Shown: positions 10,338 through 21,749 of the stretch, piece after piece | Layout: every line of letters begins with the position of its first letter | How positions within the stretch are numbered: position 1 is the stretch's first letter | Assembly (NCBI GenBank): GCA_963377175.1 | Contig: CAUJNA010003292.1 | Coordinates: 593,254 to 657,253, forward strand | DNA length: 64,000 nt | DNA from: Effrenium voratum | Taxonomy: Eukaryota; Sar; Dinophyceae; Suessiales; Symbiodiniaceae | Direction of reading: 5' to 3' | Made by a program: the position numbers and the translations under genes | Notes under the pieces: model-generated | What the model was told of the DNA's origin: nothing | Databases searched by the model: none | The model's input: only the letters and a program-made list of their open reading frames with translations

Positions 10338-10799
10338 TGGTCACTTTTTTGGGTTGCTAATCCACTTCGGAAGTGAGTAACAGGACGAGTCTCGGATGTA
10401 GCAATGGAAGCCCACATCGAACCTGTGACTCGAACCTCGTTTTGGTTCTTGGGGTGTTCTATGGGTCGTCTTTTTCCGTTGGTTCCCCTTGAAGCCAACC
10501 CCCAAAACAGGTACCCTGAACAAAAGACACACCACTTGCACCCTCTGAGATAGATTCCCTATGTGTATTTTTGTTGCCAAGTAATTTAAGTATCGGCAGC
10601 CGTTCAGTTACCCACCAAGTCACCCGTGAATGTGAGGTTGACTTTGTGAGGAGATCATAGAGGTGGCTAACCACTTACTAAGTACTAACTTGGCCGAACA
10701 TGCAAGCAGGGGCCCTCTTTCACTTTCCAGAATTGGTTTGGGAGGGTGTATCTTGGCCAACGTTCAAGCCTGAGCCCAAGAGTTCAGTAAAGGGCGAGG

Positions 10800-10818
10800 A
10801 TATATATATATATATATG
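10800..10818. repeat. (TA)n microsatellite
   Basis: A short run of alternating T and A. Confidence 0.9.
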
Positions 10819-10827
10819 TTTTTTTCC

Positions 10828-10990
10828 TCACTCCCTGAGCTCCTGTATACTTTTTGGAAAGCCCTTTTGGTGGCAGCCAAAAAGTTTGGAGATGTGTTGG
10901 CCCCAAACAGGAAGCGAGTTTCCCCTTAAAAACCTCACCCCTAGGGGCTCATTCTCCAAAGTCACCCACCTGAACGAACCCGAACCGCCG
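10828..10990. mobile_element. Degenerate family F element
   Basis: CTCACTCCCTGAGCTCCTG followed by CTTTTTGGAAAGCCCTTTTG and GTGGCAGCC tracks the left half of family F. The right arm is not recognisable. Confidence 0.4.
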
Positions 10991-11238
10991 CCGCCAGATC
11001 CTCCGTCCAAAACCGGAGCCATAGTATCAATGGATCATGGACATGGATCACCCTGGCGAAAGTGGCAGCTGTAACGAGAAACACGCAAGAAAAACACTTA
11101 CCAGGGCAACCCATTTTGGAATTCCGGTTTTTTGAGCCACACACAAAATCAAGCAAGAGTTGAAAGTTGCTGGTTACTATAGTGGCTTGCCTGCGAAAAG
11201 CTCGATTCGAGGTGGGCCTGTCCAGCTTCACTTTGCAG

Positions 11239-11358
11239 GGCAACGCCTGCGTGCTCTTGGCTCCTTTGATCGACTCGGTTCCCGTCTTTGCCGGAGGCGG
11301 GCCGGGTGAAAATTGGAGGCTTCAGACGCGTGGCCAACACCTGGCGCTGTGGTCTTGA
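11239..11358 (+). CDS. Exon-like island, unknown protein
   Basis: The acceptor TTCACTTTGCAG ends at 11238 and is followed by a phase-0 frame of 39 codons ending in TGA. Residues include GNACVLLAPLIDSVPVFAGG then GPGENWRLQTRGQHLALW. The acceptor context and GC-rich codons support an exon, possibly terminal. The opposite strand is also open but less protein-like. Function unknown. Confidence 0.45.
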   Translation, partial: GNACVLLAPLIDSVPVFAGGGPGENWRLQTRGQHLALWS

Positions 11359-11849
11359 GAAGCGGGGGACATCTCCCACACATCGGACCTGCCTCGTTTG
11401 GCTCTGAGAAATGGGCGGTTTTTGTTTCAGTGGCGACACCTTGAACTCAATGGTTTCCGATTTGTTTGCATAGCGCACTCCAAAAGGGGGCCATCAACAA
11501 AGGACACCCTGTTCCAACAAAAGCCTCCCTCTTCTTTCTATGGGCAACGGACAATATTGCTGGTAGCCTGTTGTTTCTTTGGTGACATGGGGGGGATGTC
11601 CTATTTTCTCTTGCCAAGAAGCGCTGGGCCTACCCAATTCTTCCCCAACTGTCCGGGGCGCTCAGGTGGGTTTGTCTTTTTTAGAGCGCCCCCCCTTTTT
11701 GTAAATTGGGAAACCAAAGGAAAGCAAATCCGTGTTGAAAGCAAAAACAAGCACACCATGGAATGACCTTTAAATTGAGCCTCCATTCCCTTGTCTGCTT
11801 GCCCAAGAGAAGTTGCCCAAAGTCTTCGCAATTCAAATGGGAGAGATGA

Positions 11850-11982
11850 TACTGTGGATCATTGCGAAATCCTTTTCGCACCACCTAAACATCCCTGGAA
11901 TAATTCGTTTCCCTCATAAATACCAACAATCAATGGTTTTGCATGGATTCAAGTTGGTGCAGGTTTTCGTCCATCCACAGCA
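11850..11982. mobile_element. Family B fold-back element
   Basis: TACTGTGGATCATTGCGAAA at the left and GTTTTCGTCCATCCACAG at the right, with CACCACCTAAACATCCCTGG inside. Diverged from the consensus but co-linear. Confidence 0.8.
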
Positions 11983-12895
11983 GGTTGGAATTCCCTAAAA
12001 ATGTGCGTTTTAAAGTTGCCCCCACATCTACTCAAATCCGACGGATACGACCTATTTCGACCTCTCTAAACGGGGGGCGACGGGGGGCCCCTCAAAATGA
12101 ATCGTTCCCCTTCAAATCCCCTTTCAAACAACCCTATAGTGCTACAAAGGGGCGCCCTCACAAGAATGACACGCACCCACATAGGGAGAATCGATTTGGT
12201 CGTTGGAATGTGTCAGCTTCCGAGTTGGAGTCTGCCAACTTGTGCAAGGGAATGGGAGCAATCCGTGGACCCATTTCTCAGTCGCCCAGCGGCACCCTTT
12301 TTTCCTTTTGTTTGGGAAGGTTCCCCTTTAAAGTCAACCAGCCAAAGAAAGGATGCCCTTTTTTCCCCATGGCCACTGGGCATCTGAGATTTCTTTCAAG
12401 GACAACTTGTTTGGTTTCCAAGGAATCCCAGCAACACCGATGCCAATTTCCTGGGGCCTTTCGGGGGGTTCTCTTATGTCCCACATACTCCATGTATGTA
12501 ATACGCGCATGTGGAGGGTAACTGTGGGTAAATATTCCCTACATGGAGTGAGTGTCTGGGTGTGGAATTGCTGGACTAGTTGGGCTTGGTGCTCGACCAT
12601 GTCCCTTTTGACAATGAAGTTGGAACTCTTAAACTAACGAGGCTTGCCTTACACGCGCTTCAAGCCAGTTGTTTTTTGAGGGGGTGGTATTGATGGACTG
12701 CGAGCGCCAGCCAAGTTTTCTGAGTGTTCAGTGTTTGCGGTTGCTTTTTGTTCTTGTTGTTGCTTTTTCGTGAAGCAGTGAAGTTTGGCAGAGGCAAGAT
12801 CAGCCAGAAACTGGCCAGGCCATGTAAGCCAAAGTGTATAGGAAACTATGCCATGCCTTGTGTGTCAAAAATGTGGTTGTTTTTTCTTGGGGCAG

Positions 12896-12993
12896 GCAAG
12901 ATGTACTTTTTAGACCTGCCGAACCTTCATGTGGAGTTCTTCGGGATGCAGTCAGCCGCGGCCTCAGCGAAGAGGTGCTTCGCCGCACGCTGG
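12896..12993 (+). CDS. Internal exon, unknown protein
   Basis: A T-rich tract and GGGGCAG acceptor end at 12895; the donor GTAAAAC begins at 12994. Between them a frame opens with CAA at 12897 and reads QDVLFRPAEPSCGVLRDAV then SRGLSEEVLRRTL, leaving one base at the donor. Both splice sites are good matches to the eukaryotic consensus, making this one of the better internal exons here. A second plus frame (residues KMYFLDLPNLHVEFFGMQSA) is also open, so the frame is not certain. The downstream intron receives a family B element 31 bp after the donor. Confidence 0.5.
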
Positions 12994-13024
12994 GTAAAAC
13001 TTGTCACGACTAGACCCCTTGTAC

Positions 13025-13223
13025 GACTGTGGATGGACAATATCCATTTTGCACCACCTAAGAGACCCTGGAATGATCATTCCCCTTGCAAATACAAAAA
13101 GAAAAGTTTCTCATGGTTTCACACCACCTGAGAAACCTGGGAATGATGATTCCCTTGTGAATACCAACCAACAATGGCTTCCTATGGTATCAAAGTGGTG
13201 CAGGATTTCGTCCATCCACAGTA
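13025..13223. mobile_element. Family B fold-back element with internal duplication
   Basis: Left arm CTGTGGATGGACAATATCC and right arm GGATTTCGTCCATCCACAGTA. The inner part carries two copies of the CACCACCT(A/G)AGA...CCTGG(A/G)ATGAT segment (about 13050 and 13120), so either one element sits inside another or the core duplicated. Confidence 0.85.
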
Positions 13224-13239
13224 TGTTGTATGTTGGGGT

Positions 13240-13349
13240 AGACATGCCCTTCTCTCCCCTTTCTTTGGGGGGAGGGTTCCCCTACTAAAATAGACTGCAG
13301 AAAAAAAATCGGGTACCGTTATTCTACCCTCTCTACTGGAGGACCTAGA
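13240..13349. mobile_element. Family D element, 5'-degenerate
   Basis: The core ACTAAAATAGACTGCAG and the right end CTACTGGAGGACCTAG are clear; the left CTAGGTCC end is replaced by other sequence. It lies directly beside the family B copy. Confidence 0.75.
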
Positions 13350-13712
13350 TGTTATATGTTGGGGTAGACGAAGCATGAAACAGAATCAAGCCTTTGCTTG
13401 TGCAGCCCAGATGTGGGCCGGGAAACCGGAAACCAATAGATTACCTGTGTTCCGGACAAGTGCAATCCGAGTTGTTGGGGATAGCATCTGGGCGTATTTG
13501 TTTTTCTCCAAACCCAGTTCCCACAAGGGATGTTCCAAGGTGGGTTTCCAACCTGACATGGACCCAGATCGATGGCAACCGGTATGCAGGTTAAGTCCCA
13601 ATCCGGACACAATAATCATAGGAACCGGGCCTCAGCTGGCGATGGGTTCCTCTTCAGCCAGGTCCCGAATTCTTTTGAGAAACAAACAATAGGGGTAGGG
13701 ATCTGAAAACGC

Positions 13713-13735
13713 ACCTGGACCCTCAACCTATCCTT
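13713..13735. mobile_element. Family A left-arm fragment
   Basis: CACCTGGACCCTCAACCTA is a match to the family A left arm only. Confidence 0.4.
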
Positions 13736-14016
13736 CAAAATAGGATCATGTCGGTGCCATATCCCATTAGGCTAGTTGGAGGGAGGAACCCATATGGGTT
13801 TGTCTTTTTCGGAGGGTACCCCTCTTTTGGCTGGTGGTCAGGGGAAACCGGCAGGAAAGCAGAAAACCATGTTTGGGGCCAAACAAAACAAGAAACACCC
13901 ATTTGTTGCTTGGCGTGGCTCCCAAAAAACTGTCAAAAAGCGGACAAATCCACACACGCAGATGAACAACAGCTGGGGCTCAGAAAAAGGAAGAAACGAG
14001 TCCCCTGAACAACAAA

Positions 14017-14373
14017 ATGCTGATCCCAGAAAAAGATGAAGCGACCGAACAAGTCCCGCAAAAGCCCCCAAAACGAGAAAAATCCCGAAACACCAAAAAA
14101 CAAACAGAAACACCCAGCCAGGCAGCCGGCGAAGTGCCAGGTGCCATGTCCCAAGGCCCCCCCCCCGAAGCGCCTGGGTCGCTCGATCACTGGATCGCTC
14201 AGGCTGGCAAGCTGCTGGGCCCGATTTTGGTGGCCGCCGTTCAGTCCACCACCGAGCAGATCCTCTCCTCCTTCGTGGTGCCAGGCGCGCGCTGGGGTGC
14301 GCGAGGGCGGGCGCGAGCGGGGGGGAAGACTCAGTTGCAACCGGCGGGAATTGCTTCCCTTTTTTTGGGTTAA
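14017..14373 (+). CDS. Hydrophilic then Ala-rich coding island
   Basis: Open plus frame of 118 codons. The first third is Lys/Glu/Pro/Gln-rich, followed by a globular-looking segment (PGSLDHWIAQAGKLLGPI, then VAAVQSTTEQILSSFVVPG) and an Arg/Gly tail. GC content rises sharply relative to the flanks. The Leu/Ala/Val segment could be an amphipathic helix. A second plus frame (14036-14425) is open but reads as Arg/Pro-rich. The last codons enter low-complexity DNA and are probably not coding. No family recognised. Confidence 0.45.
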   Translation: MLIPEKDEATEQVPQKPPKREKSRNTKKQTETPSQAAGEVPGAMSQGPPPEAPGSLDHWIAQAGKLLGPILVAAVQSTTEQILSSFVVPGARWGARGRARAGGKTQLQPAGIASLFLG

Positions 14374-14582
14374 CTTTTTTTGGGCAAGGGTTCCGATTCC
14401 TTTAAAGTCAACCAACCCAAAATAATATTTTTCCAGTGTGCTGCTGGACTTCTGCGACTTGTTTGGGTAAGGGTTCCAATTCCTGTAAAGTCAGCCAAAG
14501 AAGATCGGATGCAAATTATGTTTCTTCCCCTGGAACTCCACCGGGCAGAGAATAGATCTGCCTTGAGAGGTGGGAATGATAC

Positions 14583-14682
14583 TCACTTCCTGAGTTCATG
14601 AACTTTAAACTTTTTGGGAAGACCATTTTAGTGGTAAATGTAAAGTTTGAGCTTTTTTTGGCCCATCAACTCAGCAAGTGAG
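14583..14682. mobile_element. Family F element, copy 1
   Basis: CTCACTTCCTGAGTTCATGA left arm; ATCAACTCAGCAAGTGAG right arm. Core AACTTTAAACTTTTTGGGAA and GACCATTTTAGTGGTAAATG. The 57-bp tandem repeats at 35.9-39.2 kb derive from this left half. Confidence 0.9.
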
Positions 14683-15239
14683 GATAAGTTTTGGCTCATG
14701 ATTTCGAGATTAAAACCATCCAACTGGTGAAGTGTCCTTTTTTCGGGAATCCCAAACGGTTCATTCCAGTTATCATTCCCTACGGAGCGCCAGCAAGAGA
14801 ATCCAAAGGATTGGTGAAAGGGTTGTTTGAGCGTGCCTGGACCCAAAAACGCTGAGGGTCCAGGTCCTCTTTTCACGTGGCATTCAAGGACAACCGCAAG
14901 TTGCAATTCCCCATGTTGGGTCCACATCGCTGCGGGTCCCGTGCATACAATGGCCAGTTGAGCAATAACCTCCCCTTGAAATTAGGTTGTGTTTGGATGC
15001 GGGTGTGTCCTTTTTAGGGGACCTGGTGTTCCTCTTGGTTTCCCTTTAAACCCCTTAATATATGGGCTGCCTCGAAACAGACCCATGTATCCTTTGAGGA
15101 ACCAAAACAAGAGAAGCCTTTGAGGAACTACTGTGGAAGGACAAACTCTGCGCTAGGCACCAGTTGGCATGGATGACGCCTGCGGGATAAACCACCTACC
15201 GCCTGGATGTTGTCCGCAATTGTTTAGATCACCGGGACC

Positions 15240-15376
15240 TACTGTTTATGGACGAAATCCTGCAACGCCTAAGAAACCCTGCAATGATACGATTCCCCCT
15301 GCAAATTCCAACAAGTGTTACGGTTTCAACCAAGGTGTCAAAGTGGTGCGAGCGGATTTTGTATCCATCCACACTA
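15240..15376. mobile_element. Family B fold-back element
   Basis: TACTGTTTATGGACGAAATC left arm; GCGGATTTTGTATCCATCC right arm. Core contains CTAAGAAACCCTGCAATGAT. Confidence 0.8.
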
Positions 15377-15523
15377 TTGCCGGAGGTTGCCCACGTGGGC
15401 GTCTTTCCCATACCAGCAAGATGCTGTGCGGACAGCCTGCCCAAGTCCCCAAATACTCCACGGGCGAGCTAATGGTATTCTCCCGCAAAAATAGGACCTG
15501 AACAGGAACCGGTTCCCATAGTT

Positions 15524-15619
15524 CCATTTGCTTAAGATTTGTTTCCCCTCTTGGTTTTAAAGGGAATCTATCACTACTGGAAGTATTTTTATCTTTTCCA
15601 GGGGGCTTAAGCAAATGGA
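15524..15619. mobile_element. Family E element, copy 2
   Basis: CCATTTGCTTAAG left arm; CTTAAGCAAATGG right arm, a near-perfect 13-bp inverted repeat. Core CCCCTCTTGGTTTTAAAGGG then ATCACTACTGGAAGTATTTT. Confidence 0.9.
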
Positions 15620-15889
15620 AGCATAAGTCGGTGAGAAATAGATGGGTTCTACTGGCTTAGGTTGATTTTATTCCATTGACCAGGTCCATCTATTTGTACA
15701 AAAGCTTAATGCCGGTTCCTCGAAGGCAACTTCCTTTAAGGGGTCGTGCAAGTTGCACGTTTGTGGAGGGACACCCTTCGCCGCTACTTTTGGAGTAATG
15801 AGTTGGCACATGACTTCCCATTTGTTTGATGGGCCTGTGTTCCGGGGAAATTGTCGCGTGTATTACGATATGTTTTTTGATTGTTACTC

Positions 15890-15975
15890 ACTACATATAT
15901 GCATATTGTGTATATATATATACACGTATTATGCTATACACAATCTCTCTCTCTCTCTCTATATATATATATTTA
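15890..15975. repeat. AT/CT microsatellites
   Basis: Runs of TATATA, then (CT)n, then (TA)n. Plus frames through them are low-complexity. Confidence 0.85.
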
Positions 15976-16844
15976 TACTTACTTCCTGGCTGGGTATACC
16001 TAGGATGCCATTTGGGGCTGGGTGGACCATACGTGTTCATGTATATGAATCATGTGTTTTGTGTTCTTAGTAAATGTGTAGGATGAAATTGCCCCTGAAC
16101 GTTGTTCTCACCTGGTAGATCACTAGGATCCAAAGCCCTAGGGTTTAACCCCCAAAAGAATGGCCTTGGGACCCAATTTGGATGACAATCCTTAGGTAAA
16201 CAATGGCGGTTGCGCTAACCCCCCCATTGTTTATATATATATATATATGGCTTTTATGGTGGTTTGAACACCAAAGTCATTACTCCGCACTGGCAGTATG
16301 GGCTGGGAACAGGCGTATGGTGCGAGGCAGGTCTCTGATCAACTCACACCGGTTCCAAGTAAAACAACCACGGGCCCAAAGACTTTGCCGTGATTTTTTT
16401 TGTTTGGCCCAGTGGATCCATTTACCTCTTAGTATGTAAAGGGAGCCACCCTTTACAAACAAAAAGGAACATGGCTGGTTACCTACTATGAGTGTAACTG
16501 GGATTCACTGGGTGGGTTTTGGGTAGGGTTCATTGGTTCAGATGTGCGGAATCGGCTTTGGGTGAATTTCAATCCCATTACATGGACGGATTGTAGAAAG
16601 CTGGCTTGGTCGTGTTGGGGTTGATCAGTGGAAGTTAATCGTGGGCTTAGGGCGAGTTTCTGTGAAGCCAAGGGAACACCGCAAAAAGAATCGTGTTCAA
16701 GAAAGGGATAATTACTTGGCTGTGTGTTCGGCCAAGTGTGTGGTTCTCTTTTTTGTTCTGCTTGAATACCAACTTCAACAAAGACGAGCTACCCAGTTTC
16801 CACAAGGAAAGAACACCAAGGCCAAAGTACCAGTGACAAGTAGT
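15976..16844. other. No gene seen
   Basis: A further (TA)n tract at 16231-16248 and no credible coding frame. Confidence 0.4.
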
Positions 16845-16940
16845 TACCTGAACCCTCAAACTACCCATAAAAAATGGATATCACCCCATAATTTTGGGGG
16901 TCAAACCCATTTTTAAGATGGAATTTTGAGGGTTCAGGTA
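16845..16940. mobile_element. Family A element, copy 2 (inverted)
   Basis: Begins TACCTGAACCCTCAAACTAC and ends ATTTTGAGGGTTCAGGTA with a TA at both edges. Core GGATATCACCCCATAATTTT is the reverse complement of the copy 1 core. Confidence 0.9.
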
Positions 16941-17572
16941 CCCAGGACACCCACCGTCGTGCTTTCGGGGGGGGTTATGGTCCATCCGCTCTGGCGCCCC
17001 TCTCTGTTTTCCTCGGAAACCGAGGGGACGGTTGAACATCAACGGCCCAAAGCACCAGTCGTGTTTGCGAGATCCACGGGCCTGGTATTGGCTGATACGC
17101 TTTTTCGGATGGTTGTTTTAACAGAAACACCACAAAATTCAAAAACCAAACAAAAAAACAAAAACCTCAAAGACTGGGGCCTCCAGGGCCGCCCGCACTC
17201 TGTTTTAAAGGGAAACCAAACCCACAGTTGCCACGATAAGTAGCCACCAAATATCTTCCCCAGAATTAGCTCCCCCTTTTGTTTGTGTTTTTTGCTTTTT
17301 TGGGGTCCCCTTTGTTTTCCACTAACCAGGCAAAAAGATATATTTTTTGGTTGTCCTAATTCCAGCCACCAAATATTATGCTTCTTCTACTGGGTAGGAA
17401 CCCGCTGGGTTACCTAGACAGCCAAATGGAATCACAAGGAAGCCCCAGCATCGTCCCTGTGTCCCTGATTTGCTTCTTTTTGGGATTTGGGAAGCCCCCC
17501 AACAGGCCAGGGTGACGTTCCTTTTGGCCTCCCTTTAACACACCACACAACCACAAACAGGACAAGGAAGCA

Positions 17573-17694
17573 CCGTATGGACAAAATCCATTTGGCACCA
17601 CCTAAGAAGCCCTGGAATGACCTGTGAATACCAACAAACGCTGGTTTCAACCATGGTTTCAAGGTGGTGCGAAGGGATTTCGTAACCGTCCACC
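17573..17694. mobile_element. Family B fold-back element
   Basis: The CACCACCTAAGAAGCCCTGG core and right half AAGGTGGTGCGAAGGGATTT are clear; the outermost arms are eroded. Confidence 0.7.
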
Positions 17695-17970
17695 CCATAT
17701 TTTTTTGGGGGGCTGGAGACGCACATTTTCCGTGGAATGTTTGGCCTCCCTTTAAAACACCACAAACCACAAACAGGACAAGGACACCCCAGGCTTTTTT
17801 TGGGAGCTGGAGACACACCCATGGTTGTTGTTGGGAAACATTTTATACATTTTTGCTTATTGTGGTTTAGTGGTTGAAATCCCCACTGAACTGCTAAAAT
17901 TAACATGTGTGCTCCCCTTCCGAGGTGAAACCAAGCACCCTCCGTGTTTTTTTTTTTTTTTCTATCGCAG

Positions 17971-18066
17971 GCGGCATCTATGTGCCCATCGCCCCGATCC
18001 CTCCCTCGACCTTGCTTCCGAGTCTCGGGCTGCACAACGCCCCCATATTTTTTCTGGGGCGGGGGG
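17971..18066 (+). CDS. Possible exon after strong acceptor
   Basis: A 16-base T-run and TCTATCGCAG end at 17970, a textbook acceptor. The following plus frame reads GGIYVPIAPIPPSTLLPSLG then LHNAPIFFLG and meets a GTGAGG donor-like site at 18067 inside a G-run. Another plus frame is open too. Function unknown. Confidence 0.35.
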
Positions 18067-18266
18067 GTGAGGTGGGGTGGGGTAGGGTGGGGCCTCAAGG
18101 CAATCCCTTTGCCCATGACTCCCAAGTGATTGCCTCATCTCTTTTTCAGTTGGTACCCGTTTTGTACCCGTTTTGTGGCTGGTTTAGAGGGAACAAAGGA
18201 AACCAACCATGTTGGGGAAAATTTCCATTTTGAGACACACCCAAGTCTCAGGCAGTTGGGCGGTGG

Positions 18267-18461
18267 ATGCCCTTGTCCTTAAAAACGGAAGAAGGCCAAG
18301 GCTTGGCCCGAGAACGTGGCCAAAATCCAAGGCGCCCAGTGCGGTGCTCCCTTCCGCCTTTTGGAGGGTGTCTCCGGAAAATGGTCAACCAAAAAAAAAT
18401 AGTGTCCCGTTTTTCCTTCCCTGGCATACCTACACACACGCGGCACGGCATCGCTGTGTAA
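18267..18461 (+). CDS. Weak exon-like island
   Basis: 64 open codons, the first 35 hydrophilic and protein-like (LKTEEGQGLARERGQNPRRP). No splice site confirmed. The minus strand is also open. Listed with low confidence. Confidence 0.2.
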   Translation: MPLSLKTEEGQGLARERGQNPRRPVRCSLPPFGGCLRKMVNQKKIVSRFSFPGIPTHTRHGIAV

Positions 18462-18550
18462 GTTCCCTTCGAATCACGAGGGCCATTTGTTTTTGTTTTT
18501 TTTTTTCTCCGCCATGAACATCCACGGATGGTCTGCTATGGACAAGAAGG

Positions 18551-18648
18551 TACCTGGACCCTCACAATTCCTCTACAGATGTGTCATTGCCCCAATTTGT
18601 ATGGCATGAATTCCCTTTGTTATGGGTAGTTTTTTTAGGGTCCAGGTA
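18551..18648. mobile_element. Family A element, diverged copy
   Basis: TACCTGGACCCTCACAATTC to TAGTTTTTTTAGGGTCCAGGTA. Here the element reads GTACCT at the left edge and CCAG|GTA at the right, so a GT...AG intron could be removed exactly at its borders. Confidence 0.8.
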
Positions 18649-18879
18649 ACTTTTGTTGGATGGTTTTCAACGGAAGACCAAACGGAAACCAACCCACTTG
18701 ACTTGAGTTCCCCTACTTGCAGACAAACCCAAGTGTGTTTCCACTGAAATGGTGAGTTTGGTTCCTAGTCATCCCCTTAGTTTTTAGGTTTTGCGGGTTT
18801 AGTGTGTGTTTGAATTTAACCCACAACTTGAACCTGCAGCGGGGGGAATTGAAAAAACGGACAGCCTAGCATTCTGAGG

Positions 18880-18975
18880 GTTGATTTCACATTCTTTTCA
18901 ACCATCGTTCTTTTCAACAACCGATCGCTGTTTCCCCAGTGCTTTGGGTGTTTTTGTTTTTTTTAGAAAGAAGGA
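18880..18975. mobile_element. Family J fragment
   Basis: CAACCATCGTTCTTTTCAAC is the inverse of the AAGAACGATGGTTGAAAAG motif in the full copies at 29.7 and 59.6 kb. Confidence 0.55.
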
Positions 18976-19307
18976 TGCCGAAACAATTAACATGGAAGAA
19001 GCATACCCGGAGGGTTCAAGTACCTAAGGAGGTACTTAGACCCCTTTTTGCTCCCAAAAGCCATCCTTATAAGGTACCAAGGGACCCTCTGGGATAGGTT
19101 TCCATGAATAGGCCACTTCAATCTAAGGGTGGAAGTACATACCCCTTGTTCATACCCCTTCCATGGTTTCCATCCCACCTTGTATATAAGGGTATATATA
19201 CCCCTTTTGGGGAGAGGGGTATTAAAAAACAGGCCTCTTGGGTTCATTTCTCCAAGTATGTACAGGGGGTATGTAGCTTGGCCCTGGATCATCCTGGATC
19301 CATTCGG

Positions 19308-19467
19308 GGGAGTCGCACTCACGAGACTCACCACACCGAGGATCGCCACGCCGGCGCCGCATGGTTTCGTGGTGGCCACGGTCTATGAAGCTCGAGGGGT
19401 CTTCGGCTTGGGGCCCCATCTCGGGACTGAGGGGGGGGACCGTAGAGGGAACCCCAGCGAAGCCTAG
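19308..19467 (+). CDS. Exon-like island, unknown protein
   Basis: The end of a 112-codon plus frame has strong coding character (GVALTRLTTPRIATPAPHGF then VVATVYEARGVFGLGPHLG). The upstream part of that frame is repetitive and not credible. No clear donor; a repeated AAGCCTAGGG motif follows. Function unknown. Confidence 0.35.
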
Positions 19468-19576
19468 GGAAGCCTAGGGAAGCTTGAGCAACCTTAAGGA
19501 ACCCTAGGGCTCTCAACTACCCACTGTACCTACCCCCCTTTAGGGATTCCCTCAGAAGGAAGCGTGACCAGCTCGT

Positions 19577-19694
19577 CTAGGTCCCCAGCAGTGCCTTTTT
19601 ACTGTTTCTTTTTTGGTTGGGAGGGTTCCACTACTAAAATAGACAAACCAGAAAAAAGTTGGTCTTATTCTAACCTCTCTGCTGGAGGAGCTAG
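19577..19694. mobile_element. Family D element, copy
   Basis: CTAGGTCCCCAGCAGTGCC start, GGTTGGGAGGGTTCCACTAC core, CTGCTGGAGGAGCTAG end. Confidence 0.85.
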
Positions 19695-19855
19695 GCTCGC
19701 TAAGGAACCCAAGCGAACACTAGGGAACCAACTGTTTTTAGTTGGTTTGAAGGGGGGGTTCCATTTCACCCGCTAGAAGTTAGACTTTTTGCAGGGGATC
19801 TGAAAACGGACAGCCCAGTTTAGTCACTTTGCGTCGGAATACATACATGTGCCGT

Positions 19856-19966
19856 TGCCAAGTTAGGTGGTTAGCCAATTGGTTTACAACCTAGTAAGGT
19901 GAACCCCAATCAGGGGGACTCACAAGTGGGTTATAAACAAGGTTCAAAGCAACTTACTAACTTGGC
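19856..19966. mobile_element. Family M palindromic element
   Basis: GCCAAGTTAGGTGGTTAGCC at the left and ACTTACTAACTTGGC at the right are inverted. A second copy is at 30722-30839. Confidence 0.7.
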
Positions 19967-19986
19967 AAATCGAGCATCCAAGTGCC

Positions 19987-20080
19987 AACCTGAACCCTCA
20001 AAATTCCCTTAAAAACGAGTTTGACCCCCAAAAATTATGGGGCGATATCCCTTTTTGATGGGTAGTTTGAGGGTCCAGGA
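19987..20080. mobile_element. Family A element, copy 3
   Basis: ACCTGAACCCTCAAAATTCC left arm; GGTAGTTTGAGGGTCCAGG right arm. Core ATTATGGGGCGATATCCC. Confidence 0.9.
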
Positions 20081-20452
20081 AGTCTTTTTGTGGTAAATGA
20101 CGAGTTCCTGGACCTGTTTTTGGACAAACCGCTCGGGGATTGAGCTGAGGGAGCCCGAGGGTAGTAATGGAAAGCCACAGGTGTGGTGGGTCCATTTAAA
20201 GTCGGGGACATGGATTTCTAGACGCGTGGGTTTGCGGCAATTCAGCAAACAAAATTTGGGGATTTGGATTGGTTTGGACTTGGTTTTGCCCAGAAAGGCC
20301 CCCAATCCCCAACTTCGGCCATTCTGGCGAAGGCCGACATTTTCTGACTGGGCGCTCGTCGTTTTGGGTGCCTTGTGGGTCTCTTGGGGGTCTTCGTTGT
20401 GGGTGCTTCTTTGTGTCTGTTTGGGGTGGGGGGGTGGCTTGCCTGGGATGTT

Positions 20453-20588
20453 ATGTTGACCCCAGATTGAATAAACCCCAGTTTATTGATACGGGGGTGG
20501 TCCCCTCCAAAAGTGGTCTAAATCCCCTCTAAAACCAGGGACACCCCCATATTAATAAACAGGGGTTTATTAATCCCGGGTCAACATT
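20453..20588. mobile_element. Family I element, best copy
   Basis: ATGTTGACCCCAGATTGAAT and TTAATCCCGGGTCAACAT bracket an inner inverted pair (TAAACCCCAGTTTATT / AATAAACAGGGGTTTA). It can fold into one long hairpin. Confidence 0.85.
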
Positions 20589-20599
20589 ACAGGGTAGGT

Positions 20600-21649
20600 T
20601 ATGAAGCTTGATCGAGCACCATTCGGGTGTTTGGGCTTGGCCTCTTGTCCGACTTCTGCCTCAGGGGCTCTGAGCAAGCTTTCAATTGGCAAGGCGACTC
20701 GCCTTTTGGAGTTCTCCCGTGACACAAATGTGCCATGGTCAAATGACAAAAGGTTCCTTTACTTGATTTTGCCAGGGATGGTCATCCACCTAGTAGGATT
20801 TCCTCTCAGGGAACCATGACCATAGGCCATACAAGGAGTGTTGACCTTGGCTCACATGGCCAAGGTTGGCTGAATTGGTCTGTTCTTGCCGATGCATTTG
20901 GTGATTGGGTTAAACCCCCTTCGCTTATCACAAAGATGCTCCCATGGGACAGATGTCTTTCTTCCAGAACCTGTTTGATGGACACGGAGCACAAGACTTG
21001 AGTTGGCATAGTTCAACCTTCCTCACTCCGCAGGGTAGTACCTTTTTTGGAAAACTGCACTGCCTACCAAACAGCGATTCTGGTTTGACTGGTCCCGTTT
21101 CATTTTGCGGAGGGGAAAGCATAGGCAATGCTAGTTTAGGTGGTCCCCATAATTAACGGGACCGGTCTTGAAATCCCCGAGCTGTTCAGGTACCTACATT
21201 CCCGGCCCTTCCATGCATCAGCATATATATTATTATTATTTTTAAAATAGTCGCGCAGAACTACACAAACCGCTCCAGCAACCAGGAGCATGGCGAAGGC
21301 TTACTGGCGAACTGCCCGGGATCTGGGAATCGGTCCCAAATCAGGGGCCCGTAGCTTCAACAGGACCATGTGCGTAGCATCCGAAAGAAACCCATTTGTT
21401 AGACCTCATCTTGGTATGTCCCAAAAACAGGAACCCCCCCCAAATCTCCTTTGAGCTTCCCTCTAAAACCACCAAAGTTACCCCGACACGTCCAAGCAGG
21501 GCCACCCAAACAAGGGGGGGTCAAACAGCTCCACCAGCCTTCGGATGTCTGAGGTGAGCCACAATCAAAACCAAGGTAGATGCAGGTAAAGGGACGTGTT
21601 TCATCCAGCTGCGGATATCCGCCTTTGTGTAACCAGCATGTTTTTACTG
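20600..21649. other. No gene assigned
   Basis: Open frames of 60-72 codons on both strands (plus 20601-20819, minus 21128-20928 and 21009-20806) with no domains or splice signals. Probably decayed mobile DNA. Confidence 0.3.
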
Positions 21650-21749
21650 CCTAGATCGCCAGTTGCGAATCGCTTTTTTCCCAGCAACTGTGACTGTTTA
21701 TAGGGTATTTCGCGTCTGAAAAAAAAAAGAGCAACTTGGCGATCCAGGC
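21650..21749. mobile_element. Family C element
   Basis: CCTAGATCGCCAGTTGCGAA left arm; AGCAACTTGGCGATCCAGG right arm; core GACTGTTTATAGGGTATTTC. Confidence 0.9.
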